Source: Sweltsa coloradensis (taxonomy: Eukaryota; Arthropoda; Insecta; Plecoptera; Chloroperlidae). Taken from it: DNA of 64,000 nt. The stretch's first letter is position 1. Every line of letters begins with the position of its first letter. The stretch is from contig JAMZAV010003197.1 of assembly GCA_024449915.1 (NCBI GenBank), positions 1 to 64,000 on the forward strand. Direction: 5' to 3'. The notes beneath the pieces are model-generated. The model made no database searches. It worked only from the letters and a program-made list of their open reading frames with translations, and had not been told where the DNA came from. Positions 20,081-31,577 of the stretch are shown piece by piece. A program made the position numbers and the translations under genes.

Positions 20081-20267
20081 CTTTCTTAGAATGGCATATG
20101 GCCTAACCCACAGCTAGGCACCTGAGGAGGAAAACATTTTCCGCTACTCACGGTTTTTACGATAATTTATATTTCCCTTCAGTTATTAACAACATATCAA
20201 GCATTATGCACCTTGTAGATAAATGTAAAGGGAGCAAGTGAAGTTGAGAGTGAAAAGCTGTTGAGCG

Positions 20268-20412
20268 TTAAAGGCGAGAAAAGACGCATCGTCCGTCTAG
20301 CAAACATCAACTATTAATAAGGTCTGGCGGCTATCGTCGGGAACCCTCGCGTTCTCTTGACGACCTCCCTGACTACGTCGACCATGACAACACGAACGAA
20401 GACAAAGACCAT
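20268..20412 (+). repeat. SINE-A fragment, degenerate
   Basis: AAGGCGAGAAAAGACGCATC...AAACATCAACTATTAATAAG, then the TTGACGACCTCCCTGACTAC body segment. Interrupted by the next copy's head. Confidence 0.5.
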
Positions 20413-20765
20413 GCACCCGCCTGGGCCGAGGAAGAATTTGGCTCAGAGCATGGCTCTGCTAATCGTACAAGGCGGGTTCAAGAGATAAAATCCGTCTCGC
20501 AAACATCAGCTAGTATACGAAGTGTATAGAATAATACTCCCAGAAACGAGAGTCGAGGTCTGGCAGTCGTCTTTGGAGTCCTCTCCCACTTCCATTGACG
20601 ACCTCCCCGACGACAACGACCGTGAGGACCCTAACGTTGACAAAGACAATAACGACTACGACGTGAGAACACCCCTATTCCTCCACCTCCATTTTTATTA
20701 TTCTTCTAATGAGCCGCATTATGACCTAACGGTTGACGCGGCCTTCATACAAATTAACCCAAAAG
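20413..20765 (+). repeat. SINE-A copy, full length
   Basis: CGCCTGGGCCGAGGAAGAAT head, body, and GGTTGACGCGGCCTTCATAC tail. The CCCCC block is replaced by AT-rich sequence. Confidence 0.75.
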
Positions 20766-20845
20766 AAAAATATAGAGATATTACAAAACAAAACCGGCGA
20801 TGCGTAATTACGTGTGATAAATATAAACCCCAATCAAGATATTAA

Positions 20846-20898
20846 GTGCGTCTGGGCCCGGGGTAGAATTGGCCCAGAGCATGGCTCTGCTAACGTTA
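20846..20898 (+). repeat. SINE-A head only
   Basis: GCGTCTGGGCCCGGGGTAGA through GCATGGCTCTGCTAACG. 3'-truncated, which is unusual because most partial copies lack the 5' end. Confidence 0.75.
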
Positions 20899-21589
20899 AG
20901 GTGTCACAGGCTTTAAGCTAATCCGGAGATGAAACGGACATGGGTGAGGGGATTGCGGGAGAGACGTGTTGGAGGAGGGCCTCAGAAGTCCGCTAAAAAT
21001 ATTTTAATTTGTCCCTCCAATAGCGAGCCGTATATTTAGGGACGGGGCAGTGGGATCTGTTTGTACTCCCCAGAAAGGTTTGAGGGGACGCGAGATGCGC
21101 TCACACATTGCCCAAGGTCGCACTGAGATCAAATATCACCTTTTCACGAGCTGGCGTAAAATGACGTGCCCGCCCGTCAAGTATAAAGAAGTGTTTTACA
21201 TTCACATAATGTTTTGGGTATTGAGTGTTACGAACCTATCACATAATGAGAGGAAACCAAAAAATTCAATTAATGTTAGTTTTTGTCTCTATGCAATGAT
21301 CATTATTCTAGGGAATGAGGGATTGCAAACAAAGAACATGACGCAACAGTGGAAATAAGTATAATATTATTATTCTGAATACAGGCTAGACCATCAACAT
21401 AAAAATAATTGTCAGTAAAATGTGACGCGACTTGGGGTTCAAGTCCAGAACAATCTGGTCACAGGATACACACCACTCAACTGCTATAACCTAGACCCGG
21501 GTAAGATCCCGGTCAGGACACAAGTTTTATAGCTTATTATTTCTATCACTGCATTATTATAATATGCTTAGCATACACTCTAAATTAAA
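20899..21589. other. Unassigned stretch
   Basis: Contains a 102-codon + strand open frame (21050-21358) with no resemblance I can name. No repeat recognised. Confidence 0.35.
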
Positions 21590-22700
21590 AGGGGCCGGAA
21601 AAACTCAACGAGTTGAAATTTCGCTCCTTTTTTAGCTTGTATTTGCACCACTCTTTCTGAGTGACCACACTCCTAGAATTGAGTGAAAAATTCCACTCAA
21701 TTATAGAGCGAAATTTTCACTCTGAAATAAGGGTGATAATCGCTAAAAAGATCGAAATTCACTCAAAAAATAGCGATATTTTGCTTTTAAAGATACTCTC
21801 TACTCAGGCTATTAATAACTCAACGGGAAGCTAAAATCACTCAAAATTTAGACAAACTAACTTAACTAAAGCAGCTGTATGCAAACATCACGGTAAATAT
21901 TGTAGATGGACGACTGCGTTCTCTCTCCTCACTGTGGACGCCATGAAAAGGCATGCATATAATAATATGCATTATTATCTAGGCATACACCCACATGATA
22001 TAGGCCTACACATGAAATATTATGTTGTTTTTCAACTAAAACAATGAAAACACAATGAACTTATTCGTGCATATAGAAGTACAACAGATGTCGACATTTC
22101 CCCTTTGCTTTTCGGCGTTTTCTGCAGAAAATGCCCTTTCTATTAAAACGTTGAACACTTCATCACTACACCAGTCACACCATTTTTTGCTAGAAGACTT
22201 ACACTGGCAATGCGCACACGGTCACGAATTAACACACACTGACGAGTTGGTTTCGACGATCCCGGGGCGTGGTCAGAGGACCTTTGATATATATTTGGAA
22301 TGCCCTACCTCGTTCTTTGCCATGAGTATATGAAAAGCAATTCACCAGTGGACATGTTTTGAAACGTCGCCGGTAAAACTCGCTATTCATCTCCTAGACT
22401 TGGCACCGAAGGGACAATACAGTAGACATACAATAAGAAGAAGCCCCTTCATCCCTTAGATAAAAAATCAACAATAATCCCTTGAACAAGCTTTATGCAT
22501 CGCTCCATTTATTGACTCAACATCGCTAACTAAAGAGCGGTGTAAACACGGTCACTCAGACATTTGGCTAAATAATGATCACCCAAATACATCGAGTGAC
22601 AATTCAGTTAAAATTGAGTGACTAACACTCAAAACGAGTGAAGTGACCATCCGCTCGGCGTATGAGTGAAACCAAACCACTCAAATAATTTAGCGGTGTA
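21590..22700. mobile_element. Possible non-autonomous element with TGAGTG/CACTCA subterminal repeats
   Basis: Short TGAGTG and CACTCA motifs occur many times at 21600-21860 and again at 22540-22690, in both orientations, with a motif-poor centre (ORF of 92 codons, 22055-22333, unrecognised). Paired clusters of short subterminal repeats are typical of hAT and similar transposons. The outer ends share TTTAGC and a CACCACTC / GAGTGGT pairing, but I could not fix exact termini or a target duplication. Confidence 0.45.
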
Positions 22701-23225
22701 CGATACTACAATAAAAAATCATATATACATTAATAAAATCAGGACAGGTTTGTGACGGATTCAGAACCGAACCTCCGAATCAGTCAAGCCATTGAGCCAA
22801 AAACTTGTCAGAAATTTACTACATTGGGTAACTTGCCCTTATTTTTCGCGGAGAAAAACATTGTTGTATCCTCCAAAGATAAATGGTCAACACAACTAGT
22901 GAAAGGATATGTAGGTACACGGTACAGTGATAGTCAGTGGTATCAATCCAAATAATTAGGGTATCCCGCTTTTCCTGGGTAACGAGCACGTTTGGGAACA
23001 ATGGGGGTCTGAGGGGGGTTGGCCCCCCAGTTGATACGGGTGCAAGCGCACAGCCCCCCCAAAAATTCGATTCTAAGTGTGATAGGAGTATTTGAAATTT
23101 TGTTTTACAAAAACCTTAAAAAATATATGAAAATTGCAAAATAAGAAAATGTATCAACATTATATAATATTAAAGAAAATAATTAATTTCAAATAAAAAG
23201 TTGCGCTCCCCCTCGCCCCCCTCTG
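22701..23225. other. Unassigned, with G/C-homopolymer blocks
   Basis: GGGGTCTGAGGGGGGTTGGCC (in part) at 23005 and CTCCCCCTCGCCCCCCTCTG at 23207 look like the inner ends of a CAGTGGCGTA-type hAT MITE whose right end is near 23260. Not resolved further. Confidence 0.35.
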
Positions 23226-23820
23226 ACCAATTCGCCCTCCGTAGTTACGCCATGATTATATGTAAGTAGTGTATAAAGGACAAATAGTTTAGGTACTTCA
23301 CAGTCACGCAGCACAAAGCACATCGTATACTGCTTTCATTACCGGTGTTATAACCTTATTATAATGTGCATCGATGCTAGACGACTACAAGCCCAAAGTC
23401 ACGTTTACACATTCTACTGATGAACTCGAATCCACATCAGAAGTCTAAATAATCTGCCTACAGCGGAAATCGAACCCTGGACCTTCTGCATTGAAGCGAG
23501 CTCTAACCACACGACCAACGATTTCATACTTTTACGTATTTTAGAAACCAATACAGAAAAACTTGTGATGAATACAATTGAAAACAGTTTTTTTAACATA
23601 CTAATTGGGTTTTAATATGATATGCTATATAGTCGCGTTGATGGATGCTCACCGCTCTCTTTTAGTTTTATCGAGAACGATTCTCTAATGTTATCTTGAG
23701 TTTTGAGACTCTGAAATGCAGGGTTTATGATAGAGATAATATCTCACTCTTACCCAACCAACCAAGTGACAGATAGCGGGTGGACCCTATGTGGGGAGTG
23801 AGTGTGTCACACGCTTTTTT
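23226..23820. repeat. Tandem duplication, unit 1
   Basis: About 595 bp from ATTCGCCCTCCGTAGTTACG to TGTGTCACACGCTTTTTTCT, repeated head to tail at 23827-24420. It includes a minus-strand SINE-B-like head. The units differ by many one-base insertions and deletions. Confidence 0.8.
23275..23530 (-). repeat. SINE-B-like copy with tRNA-like head
   Basis: The minus-strand head TCGTTGGTCGTGTGGTTAGA...GAAGGTCCAGGGTTCGATTT has a good B box. The tail after the head (CTTCTGATGTGGATTCGAGT) is shared with the other SINE-B copies, but the 3' part (GCAGTATACGATGTGCTTTG) differs from the 9.2- and 11.2-kb copies. Confidence 0.7.
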
Positions 23821-23826
23821 CTGCCC

Positions 23827-24420
23827 AAATTCGCCTCGTAGTTACGCCACTGATTAATGTAAGTAGTGTATAAAGCAAATAGTTAGGTAACTTCACAGTC
23901 ACGCAGCACAAAGCACATCGTATACTGCTTTCCCTTACGGTTTTATAACCTTATTTATTATGTGCTCGTCGATGCTAGGCGACTACAAGCCCAAAGGTCA
24001 CCGTTTTACACATTCCTACTGTTTTCTCGAATCCCCATCAGAAGTCTAAATAAATCTGCCTACAGCGGAAATCGAACCCTTGGACCTTCTGCTTTGGGAA
24101 AGCGGGAGCTCTAACCACACGACCAACGAGTTCATACTTTTACGTATATTAAAACCAAACGAAAAACTTGTGATGAATACAATTGAAACAGTGTTTTTAC
24201 TATATTGGGTTTTAATATGATATGCTATAATAGTCGCGTTGATGATGCTCACGCTTCTTTTAGTTTATCGAGAACGATTCTCTAATGTTTATCTTGAGTT
24301 TTGAGACTCTGAAATGCAGGGTTTTATGATAGAGATAATTTCACTCTTACCCAACCAACCCATGTGAAGACGGGTGGACCTATGTGTGAGTGAGTGTGTC
24401 ACAGGGCGTTTTTCTCGCTT
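23827..24420. repeat. Tandem duplication, unit 2
   Basis: Second copy, from AATTCGCCTCGTAGTTACGC to GTGTGTCACAGGGCGTTTTT. Confidence 0.8.
23875..24140 (-). repeat. SINE-B-like copy, duplicated
   Basis: Paralogue of the 23.3-kb copy within unit 2. The B-box region carries extra bases (AAGGGTTCGATTT context). Confidence 0.65.
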
Positions 24421-26790
24421 CGTCCATGTTTTGCTGTTCACTTTCGCGACAAAGCCAGACTTTGCATGCATTGTGTGTGTGTGGTGGGGGGGGGGGGGGG
24501 CGGGCGATGTGATAGTGATAGTAAAAAGTGAATCAAGGCCCAAAGCAAAACATTTTAGTTTCAGAAGTGTTAGTATTATTTTTTGTTGAAGTTCAACCCC
24601 TTTCGGCCAAAAATCGCTGGCCAATTTAAAATTGTCGGATTGTCGATATGCTTACTATCATCCCTTTTTACCAATATTTTCTCCCAGAAATTATTTTTGG
24701 TACTAAAACAAATGAATGTGTGGCCATGGGAAAACAGACCACCCCACTCAAGACACCAAAATTTGAGCCCAAGCATTCATTAAAATTTAAATTAGATATC
24801 AAATAATGTAAATTTTTAACTGATTTCACACATGAAACAAATCAATCCTAAGTGATAATTTTACCTCCCCTTCCCCAAAAACAGCTAGAGATTCAGTGGC
24901 CCTTGGCTTGCCACTAAAAAGGTATAAAACGGTTTATAATATCGAACTATTGTGTATTATCACCTGAATAATTAATGGGATGCTCAGTTTTAAGTTGCAA
25001 CAGATGTTTTATTTATTTGGAGAAAGGGCGCGTCCCAAACCGTTAGGGCATAACTCCACACACATTGATTTTGAAACCCTTTTTTTTGTTTTTGTAGTAG
25101 GTAGTATAGTAGTATTGTTTTTCAGTGGCGTATCCAAGGGGGCGAGGGGGGGGGTTATGGGGTTGAAGCCCCCCCCCATGCCCCCAAAAAAAAACAAAAA
25201 AAGAGTGTGATCGATTGAAGAAAAATATAAGGAGGGAGCAACCTAACTATGATATTTACATAGGTAATTACAATTACTTACAAAGTCAGACTTCGCACAA
25301 TAAGAAATTTTATGATTCGCATAGCACTTTAGGTATGTATTGACTCTACAACGTGTTTAGAGGCGTTGAAAATGTCCCAAAAACGAGAAAAATTCGAAAG
25401 GCCCCCGGCGGTGGGGCTTCGCACCAGACCCGTCCCTGTTTGGCATATTGACAACCCCCCCCCCCCCCCATTGGACATTCCGGGGTACACCACTAGTGTT
25501 CTTTATTCATTAGCACTAGTTGCTATGTTCATAGTCAATACAAAATATGGTAGGGGCCCACATCAAGATACCCATGGAGAAATGCAAGCTGACAAAAATT
25601 AATCTAACAAGCACAATAATTAATGTTCCAATACCCAACCACGCACACAAGTCAACACATTTTAATACTTGTGAAATTTGCGTATTTTAAATTTTAAAAG
25701 GTGTAATATTTTTTTAGTATTCGAAAGCAAATGTTATTTTCCCAAAAATTTTTCCCTTTGTAGGTATCATGTTTTTATAAAGTTTAAAAAATGAATTTTA
25801 TTGTTAATAGATTTTTCCTAATTTTATGCAGATATGACAATTGTGGACTAAGTAAGTTCAGCTGAACTGCAGGAAGACGCATTACGCAGATATAATATAT
25901 TATTATTATATAAACACATGTGTAACCGATTTGTTTCCATATGTTGCACATTGTCTGTCTGTTTGTTCCAGATCGGTATTTATCTCTTAATTTTACTACT
26001 TTCTTTACTGCACACTAATGATTCTCGTTTTATAGTCAGAAGATTTCATCGTAGTAACTAGTAACCGTTTAAAAACTTTGCTTCGGAAATTATATGAACC
26101 TTTTCCGCCATCAGGTAACTCAGGTCATTCAACACCCAAAAATATTTTTATCAAAAACATGTCAAAGCAAGATAAAAACTAAGATAGAGCAAGTTGAAAG
26201 ACAAAATTTTCATTCGGAGTTGATAAAGTAATCTTAAAAAAATTTCTAATGACGATGACGTGGCAAATCTACAGAATGTGTCGTCGATCCGCTATTTATG
26301 TCATCCGTATGTTGGTTAGGTACTTGCATGGCACAATAAACAATATTCACAAATAACAATGATGCGTGATTGGATAACACGTAAAAAAAAGTAAAGACTT
26401 GTCAGGCATACGTTGTCGGAGCCCAGCTTTACACACGATGCACGGCCTTGAAAATAATATCTTACTACTATTTCAAGAGAAATGCTTGCTGCTGGAGGGG
26501 GGTGGGGACAGCTGTGGACTAATTTATTGCGTTTCCACGTCGTTCTTGAAAGGCACAAACAAAACCAAGATTTATTCTTTCATGTGCAATGAGGATATGC
26601 CCATGCGAATACAGTTTGTTACAATGATCGGCTTTAGATTTTTCACGTGAATATACCCTTTAACGTTTTTGATTTTTTGGGGGTAGTGCCCACAATGTTC
26701 ACCATTTGTATTGATTATATCGACACTTACTATCACACCCCCAAAAATAAAATATAAAACTACCAAAGACTGAATTTATGACGCCCTCTC
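24421..26790. other. Unassigned low-complexity region
   Basis: Contains a G-run at 24486-24500, a hAT-like CAGTGGCGTATCCAAGGGGG at 25123, a C-run at 25457-25469 and AT-rich sequence. Open frames of 60-111 codons are present on both strands but mostly overlap each other antisense, and none is recognisable. Confidence 0.4.
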
Positions 26791-26794
26791 CCAA

Positions 26795-26872
26795 AGCTCA
26801 TTTGGTAAGAGCATCCGCCCGACCGCCCGGACAGCGGGATACCGGCCGGGGTTCTATTCCAGTGGAGACAAT
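26795..26872 (+). repeat. tRNA-like sequence
   Basis: A clear D arm (AAGCTCATTTGGTAAGAGCA) and a GGCCGGGGTTCTATTCCAG T-arm-like end. The middle (CCGCCCGACCGCCCGGACAGCGGG, in parts CCGCCCGACC and GGACAGCGGG) does not form a normal 5-bp anticodon stem. The T loop is TTCTATT instead of TTCRANY. Most likely a pseudogene or SINE head. Confidence 0.45.
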
Positions 26873-27740
26873 TTTAATGCAATATATTTAAGATATTTCG
26901 ATTTATAGTCGTGTAAAAAAACACAGAAAAGACTCCAAATGGAACAATATTTTACTTTCCATTTTTAAAGGCCTTGCGCAATTGAGTCCCAGTACTTGTG
27001 ACGGGATACTCCAGCTCGCGCAAAAAAAACGCGCGGATAGAACCGAATGATACGGGTTTTGACTCCAAAACGAGTAATTTTTAAATTTAATTTTGTCTGT
27101 TATAATTTGACACGTATCATATACTAGGCTAACAAGATTGCGTTCCGTTCATGCTATAAAATAAATATGTTTTCACATCATGTGCGAGGCGTAATCCTTT
27201 AAAATGAACTGATGACCATTGCAGGTCATACTATAATTTAGCATTTCCATCGAATTTATATTTGTAGCACGATTATGATTTTGCTGTGTACGTTTCTTAT
27301 TGGCTCAGTGTGAAAATAAAATGGTTGATTCAAACTTAACACTTTCACAAATAACATAAATGTCTTACTGTTGCCGTGTTCATAGCAAACAGTAAACATG
27401 TATTATGCATTGAGTGGTGTTCGCATTAGCTGAACAGTTTACTCTGTGGCCAATGAAAATTTTTATTTTGAACATAAATAACCATACTGTCACTCAAAAA
27501 GTCGTATCGCCAGAGTGCGCACTTGCTGGGGCTAAAAAGGCCCAAAAAGCGGCAAAAATGCATTCGTAGTTTTAGTAGTTAGCGGAAACTACAATACGAT
27601 TTTGATAATTTTTTTTTTTTTTGAAGATAAAAGTTAAAATTAGAACTTAGTTTTGTACTTTTCCATAAATTTTTTTGTAATTTTTTATAAAACTCTAAAG
27701 TGAAGGTAAATTTCAAAAAATTGACCCAAATTCGCAATTT
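26873..27740. other. Unassigned stretch
   Basis: AT-rich, no repeat or gene recognised. Confidence 0.4.
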
Positions 27741-27763
27741 TATATATATATATATATATATAT
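27741..27763. repeat. (TA)n microsatellite
   Basis: An uninterrupted TA run of about 11 units in AT-rich context. Confidence 0.9.
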
Positions 27764-27917
27764 TCCAAGTTCGAAAATCGACAAAACATAAGTCCTAGTA
27801 AATTTTATTGTGAATAGAATAAAAAAAAAAAAAAATTATGCCGATATGACAGTTGTGGGCCGAGTTCTAACTGAAATGCTGGGACACTGCATCGCACCAA
27901 TATTATAGCTACTCCTG

Positions 27918-28240
27918 TGCAACCTTAAAGGCGATTCAAGAGTAAAATACCACCTCGCAAACATCACCCAGTAAGAGGGGAGTATATTACTCCCCGAAAC
28001 TAGAGGCGAGCTCTGGCAATCGTAGTCGGAGAACCCTTCCCCTTCCCTTGACGACCTCTCCGACGACGACGAAGACAAAGACAACAAGAACGATGGCAAA
28101 GGCGATGACGACCGCGACGTGAGAACCCCCCCCCATTCCTCCCCTATCCCGTGGCTGTTTCTGACCAGCATTGGCTCCTCTTACCTATATCTTCTAGGCT
28201 AGAGTGGTGCATTATGACCTAATGGTTGACGCGTCCTTAA
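27918..28240 (+). repeat. SINE-A copy, head-truncated
   Basis: Starts at CTTAAAGGCGATTCAAGAGT and ends at GACGCGTCCTTAATAATAAT. Confidence 0.8.
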
Positions 28241-28739
28241 TAATAATAAAAAAAAATAGAAGTAATAATATGGCTGAATATCCAGGGAAAACGATGAGAG
28301 ATATTAAACAGTGCACAATATCGATACAAGTGGGGCAAAGGACGGTAACCATTTCATGGCACACTGCAATAGGAAGAAATAAAAAAATTAAATTCATACG
28401 AAGTCATGTTGTTTTATTAGTTATTTTGTAAAATTTAATAAATCAAAAGCCTAGGCTTGTTTAAATCTAAATGTAGCAATCTGAGAAGAAGTAGGGGGTG
28501 GGGGGTTTTAACTAGAGTGAAATAGTAGGTAGATGTTTAAATTATTAAGTAATTCAATGATGTACAAATTAGATAAGTAGATTTAATTATTACAAAATAT
28601 GAAAATATACTGTAATTTATTTACAATAACTTATTGTACGTATTTTAAGAAAGCTCTATTACAGAACTGATGTAATATAAATTAAATGTTACTGAATTGG
28701 CTAAATGATCCATCAAATAAATAAATACAATACAATACA
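28241..28739. other. Unassigned AT-rich stretch
   Basis: A 75-codon + strand open frame continues out of the SINE-A tail and is not a gene. Nothing else is recognised. Confidence 0.4.
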
Positions 28740-29132
28740 CACGTCTAATTTGCGGATATCTCTTCACCAGAGAAAGGTAGCCCAGATGTGACACATGTGA
28801 TGCACCTTTAACAGTACATCATGTGTTAACAGAATGAACCACATATGGTGCCGTGCGCACGCAGTTTGATCTCTACCAATCATATCAGATAATTATATCA
28901 TATGATAACGGCGACAAACTTGCGAAATTTCTCATTTAAAGTAAATTATTTAAATAAATTAAATTCACATCAAACCATTATTTTCAATTCAAATAAATCA
29001 GTTTTCTTTTGTTATTACGTAGTTTACTATCATCACAATAATTTTATTCACACCACTAACTCACTTCATTGTTTTTCAATATCACAGGCGGCGCAACCTA
29101 ACTGGTTGAAGCGCCATCGTTTCTCACGTCGT
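28740..29132 (+). repeat. LINE-T 3' end with ORF2 C-terminus
   Basis: Same content as 17640-18053: C-x2-C...H-type region ('GATGTGACACATGTGATGCA'), 'ATGATAACGGCGACAAACTT', UTR and a tail ending ACTGGTTGAAGCGCCATCGT. Confidence 0.75.
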
Positions 29133-29212
29133 CGTGGGTCGTCAGCAATTATCATGGTAAAACCGTGCGGTCACAATTGACCTCGTTTATTGATAGCTAT
29201 TCTCTTGTTCAT

Positions 29213-29385
29213 GCCCCGTCTATGCACGGGCTAGAATTTGGACCAGAGCGCGGCTCTGCTTATCGGAAAAGGCAAGATAGGAGAAAAAGTCCATCACGCA
29301 AACATCAGCTCGAATGTAAGTTAGTATTTTACTCTCCGAAACTAGAGGCGAGCTCTTGCATTTGTCGTCTGGAACCTTTCCGCCT
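29213..29385 (+). repeat. SINE-A copy, 3'-truncated
   Basis: GCCCCGTCTATGCACGGGCT head to GAGGCGAGCTCTTGCATTTG. The body and tail are missing. Confidence 0.7.
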
Positions 29386-29449
29386 TATAAGGTCCTGCGC
29401 TCACAACATGATATCTCCCAATCACACGGAGGGCTTCTGGCAGTAACAA

Positions 29450-29678
29450 CTTTCTCGATTTTTCATTTGAAGTGAGTTGTTTATCCAAATAAAAATCACA
29501 TAAATAAAATTATACTTCTCAGGAAAGCCACGAAAAGAAAAATGTATCGTCATTGTAACTGACATATTTTTCTCTCTCATTTTATAAACTTAAAAGACAA
29601 ATATTAATATATTTACATATAATATCACAGCTGGCGTCATACCCGTTTGAAGCGCACTAGTTTGTTATGTCGTCGAAG
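29450..29678 (+). repeat. LINE-T 3' UTR and tail, diverged
   Basis: AATATCACAGCTGGCGTCAT, CCGTTTGAAGCGCACTAGTT, TGTTATGTCGTCG. Confidence 0.6.
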
Positions 29679-30849
29679 TAGTGTTTGATGTTCGACATTC
29701 CCAGAGATACGCGAGAAGAATCGTTATTGCGAACCCATTGCACAAATTTGAATGTGGCTTTAATAAGAATATTTATAGAGTTGTATTCACACAGCTTTGA
29801 ATGACCTTTTGACACTTCTCGGCGGCCATTTCGCATGTGGACCACACACAAATAATTGGAAGGATAATTGAAAGCCTTCTTCTTATCTAATGAATGACAT
29901 ATAAAAGATGCTTAATAATCTCCAAGACAAAAATTATTATTTTAAAAGTTATTTTATTGGGCTATACACATTCATTTGAATAAAGACAAATAAATAAAAA
30001 GATATGTTACATCAACAATCGATTAAACAATTGGCCACATTGTTAAAATATAAAGGACCAATGAGAGCTCGCTTCAATACCATTCTTGCAGCAAGAAAAA
30101 ACTAGACAGACTGACATCTAAAAGGTTTTTCATTCAGCTGTCACTGGATAGGCCTAGGTCTAGGTGATCCTGCTTCAGGTAGGCCCTTCATCCTAGAAAT
30201 CTTCTCAACTTCTCTTTCGAATTTACTTGATCCTTATGAAAGAGTTAAGGTGAAGGCATCTTAAATACCACCTTAATTTGAACAACGTCATAAATGTGAA
30301 CTAATAATTCAGCTGTCAAAGTACTTCCAGTGCTCCAAAATCAGGCGGCCATTGCATGATAGCATTTTTGGTTTTTCTGCATTGGTTGTGCTGATTTGAT
30401 CAAGTTACCATTTGAAGGTCGTTCAAATATGGCTGAAGTTGAGTCTAGCACTTAACTCTAGATGCGTGCCAAATATGATTTGGTTTCAGTGGGAAGTTTT
30501 AATTCACAAATTGAATTAGAACATAGAAATAAAACGTATCAGGACCCCTTAATATCCCCCCTAAAAAAATCTATTTTTTATGCTGCCATAAAACACATGA
30601 AAATAATAAAAAAAAATAGGTTTTTGGATGTTTTACGACCCGGTCGATTCACCTTAAAGTTAAGTGAAGTAGAACAGACTAACATGCGTCATTTAGTGAC
30701 ATTGCTCTTAACAAGGAGGATACCAATGTGTTTGTTGACCCGGGGAATAAGAGGGTAGTGGTTAACACCCTAAAAAATTGATAATTTATGCCCCGGCGCC
30801 TCCACCACTGAATGTGGTGACAGGAGATGAACCATGTTTAAAAGTTTAA
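29679..30849. other. Unassigned stretch
   Basis: A 98-codon + strand open frame at 30462-30758 has a lysine-rich product I do not recognise. The rest has no repeat I can place. Confidence 0.4.
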
Positions 30850-30904
30850 TTAAAACACTCCTTGTTCAGTTTATTATAACGACAACGGGAAACTTTCAAA
30901 ATTC

Positions 30905-30914
30905 CTCATTGGAA
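30905..30914. repeat. Target-site duplication of SINE-D, left
   Basis: CTCATTGGAA, repeated exactly at 31157-31166. Confidence 0.85.
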
Positions 30915-31156
30915 TAAATAATTTTTTGTAGGAAGCCTGCCCAGGGTGCAATCTTCAGATGTATAACTTGGTATGTTGCGGATAGAACAATTGTGAAGGG
31001 ACCTCTGAGAGCTGCATGCAGCTCCCTTGCATTCGCATTTACGACTAATAAAAACCTCGGAAAATACTTTAGTCAGGATTTCCGGTCTTGACGGGATTTG
31101 AACCCGGGACCGCCCGAATCAGAGTCGTGTTTTACGCTCGAGCCAACACTTTCGGT
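30915..31156 (-). mobile_element. SINE-D, tRNA-derived, 242 bp
   Basis: Minus-strand SINE bounded by a 10-bp CTCATTGGAA duplication. Its head (minus strand, 31156 downward) has GTTGGCTCGAGCGTAAAAC as D-arm/A-box region and GGTCCCGGGTTCAAATCCCG as T arm with four of five stem pairs. The 3' end is an A/T-rich tract at 30915-30930. The exact flanks fix its length. A related head is at 10970. Confidence 0.85.
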
Positions 31157-31166
31157 CTCATTGGAA
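31157..31166. repeat. Target-site duplication of SINE-D, right
   Basis: Second CTCATTGGAA. Confidence 0.85.
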
Positions 31167-31239
31167 GTTACTATAATTACAAACTCTAGTTCACATAAAA
31201 TACATTTTTCTTATTTAATGTTTTCACATCCCTAGATAA

Positions 31240-31243
31240 CAAG
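31240..31243. repeat. Target-site duplication of gypsy element, left
   Basis: CAAG directly before the TGTTAGC LTR end; repeated at 46149-46152. Positions may shift by one base. Confidence 0.75.
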
Positions 31244-31513
31244 TGTTAGCTGGAATAGCTGGAATCTGTTCTGGAGGGTCTGGAACGAGCTAACACAATT
31301 AATAACACTGTTTAAATAAAGACAATCTGTATTCTCATCAACTTGCAATCAAATACTAACATAATACTCCCTTCTTCCATTCACAACAATGTTCTTCCCT
31401 AGTTATTAACAAAACCACAAGAGGGCGTCTTACCCACAGCTTGCTGTATGTGCAGTAGTGCAACATAGGTAAAAGATCTCTAGTAGTGCAGCATAGGTAA
31501 AAGATCTCTAACA
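31244..31513 (-). repeat. gypsy LTR, downstream (3') copy
   Basis: TGTTAGCTGGAATAGCTGGA...GATCTCTAACA. It contains a 28-bp unit in tandem (GCANCATAGGTAAAAGATCT twice). It is nearly identical to the other LTR, so the insertion is fairly recent on the scale of this locus. Confidence 0.92.
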
Positions 31514-31577
31514 TTCGGGCATCCTGACAAAATGTCTGCCCTCAGACATGGTAAAAATTAATGAGTGCCAGAGAGGC

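Larger units (their letters stand above)
30850..31243 (+). repeat. LINE-T fragment, left part (split by two insertions)
   Basis: Reads like the 'ATAACGACAACGGGAAACTT' part of the ORF2 C-terminus, is interrupted by SINE-D (30915-31156) and continues in AT-rich UTR-like sequence to 31243. There the gypsy element begins. The sequence after the gypsy element (from 46149) continues as a LINE-T 3' end, and the undisturbed counterpart is at 47.62-47.92 kb. Confidence 0.65.

Noticed and set aside
24289..24783. Overlapping 111-, 71- and 66-codon frames
   Set aside because: Antisense overlaps in low-complexity G/T-rich DNA without resemblance to any family.
17300..25215. Autonomous hAT element suggested by CAGTGGCGTA-like ends
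   Set aside because: No hAT transposase motif and no matching pair of ends at a fixed distance with an 8-bp duplication could be established.
26795..26872. Functional tRNA gene
   Set aside because: The D arm is good, but the anticodon stem is not 5 bp and the T loop is off consensus.
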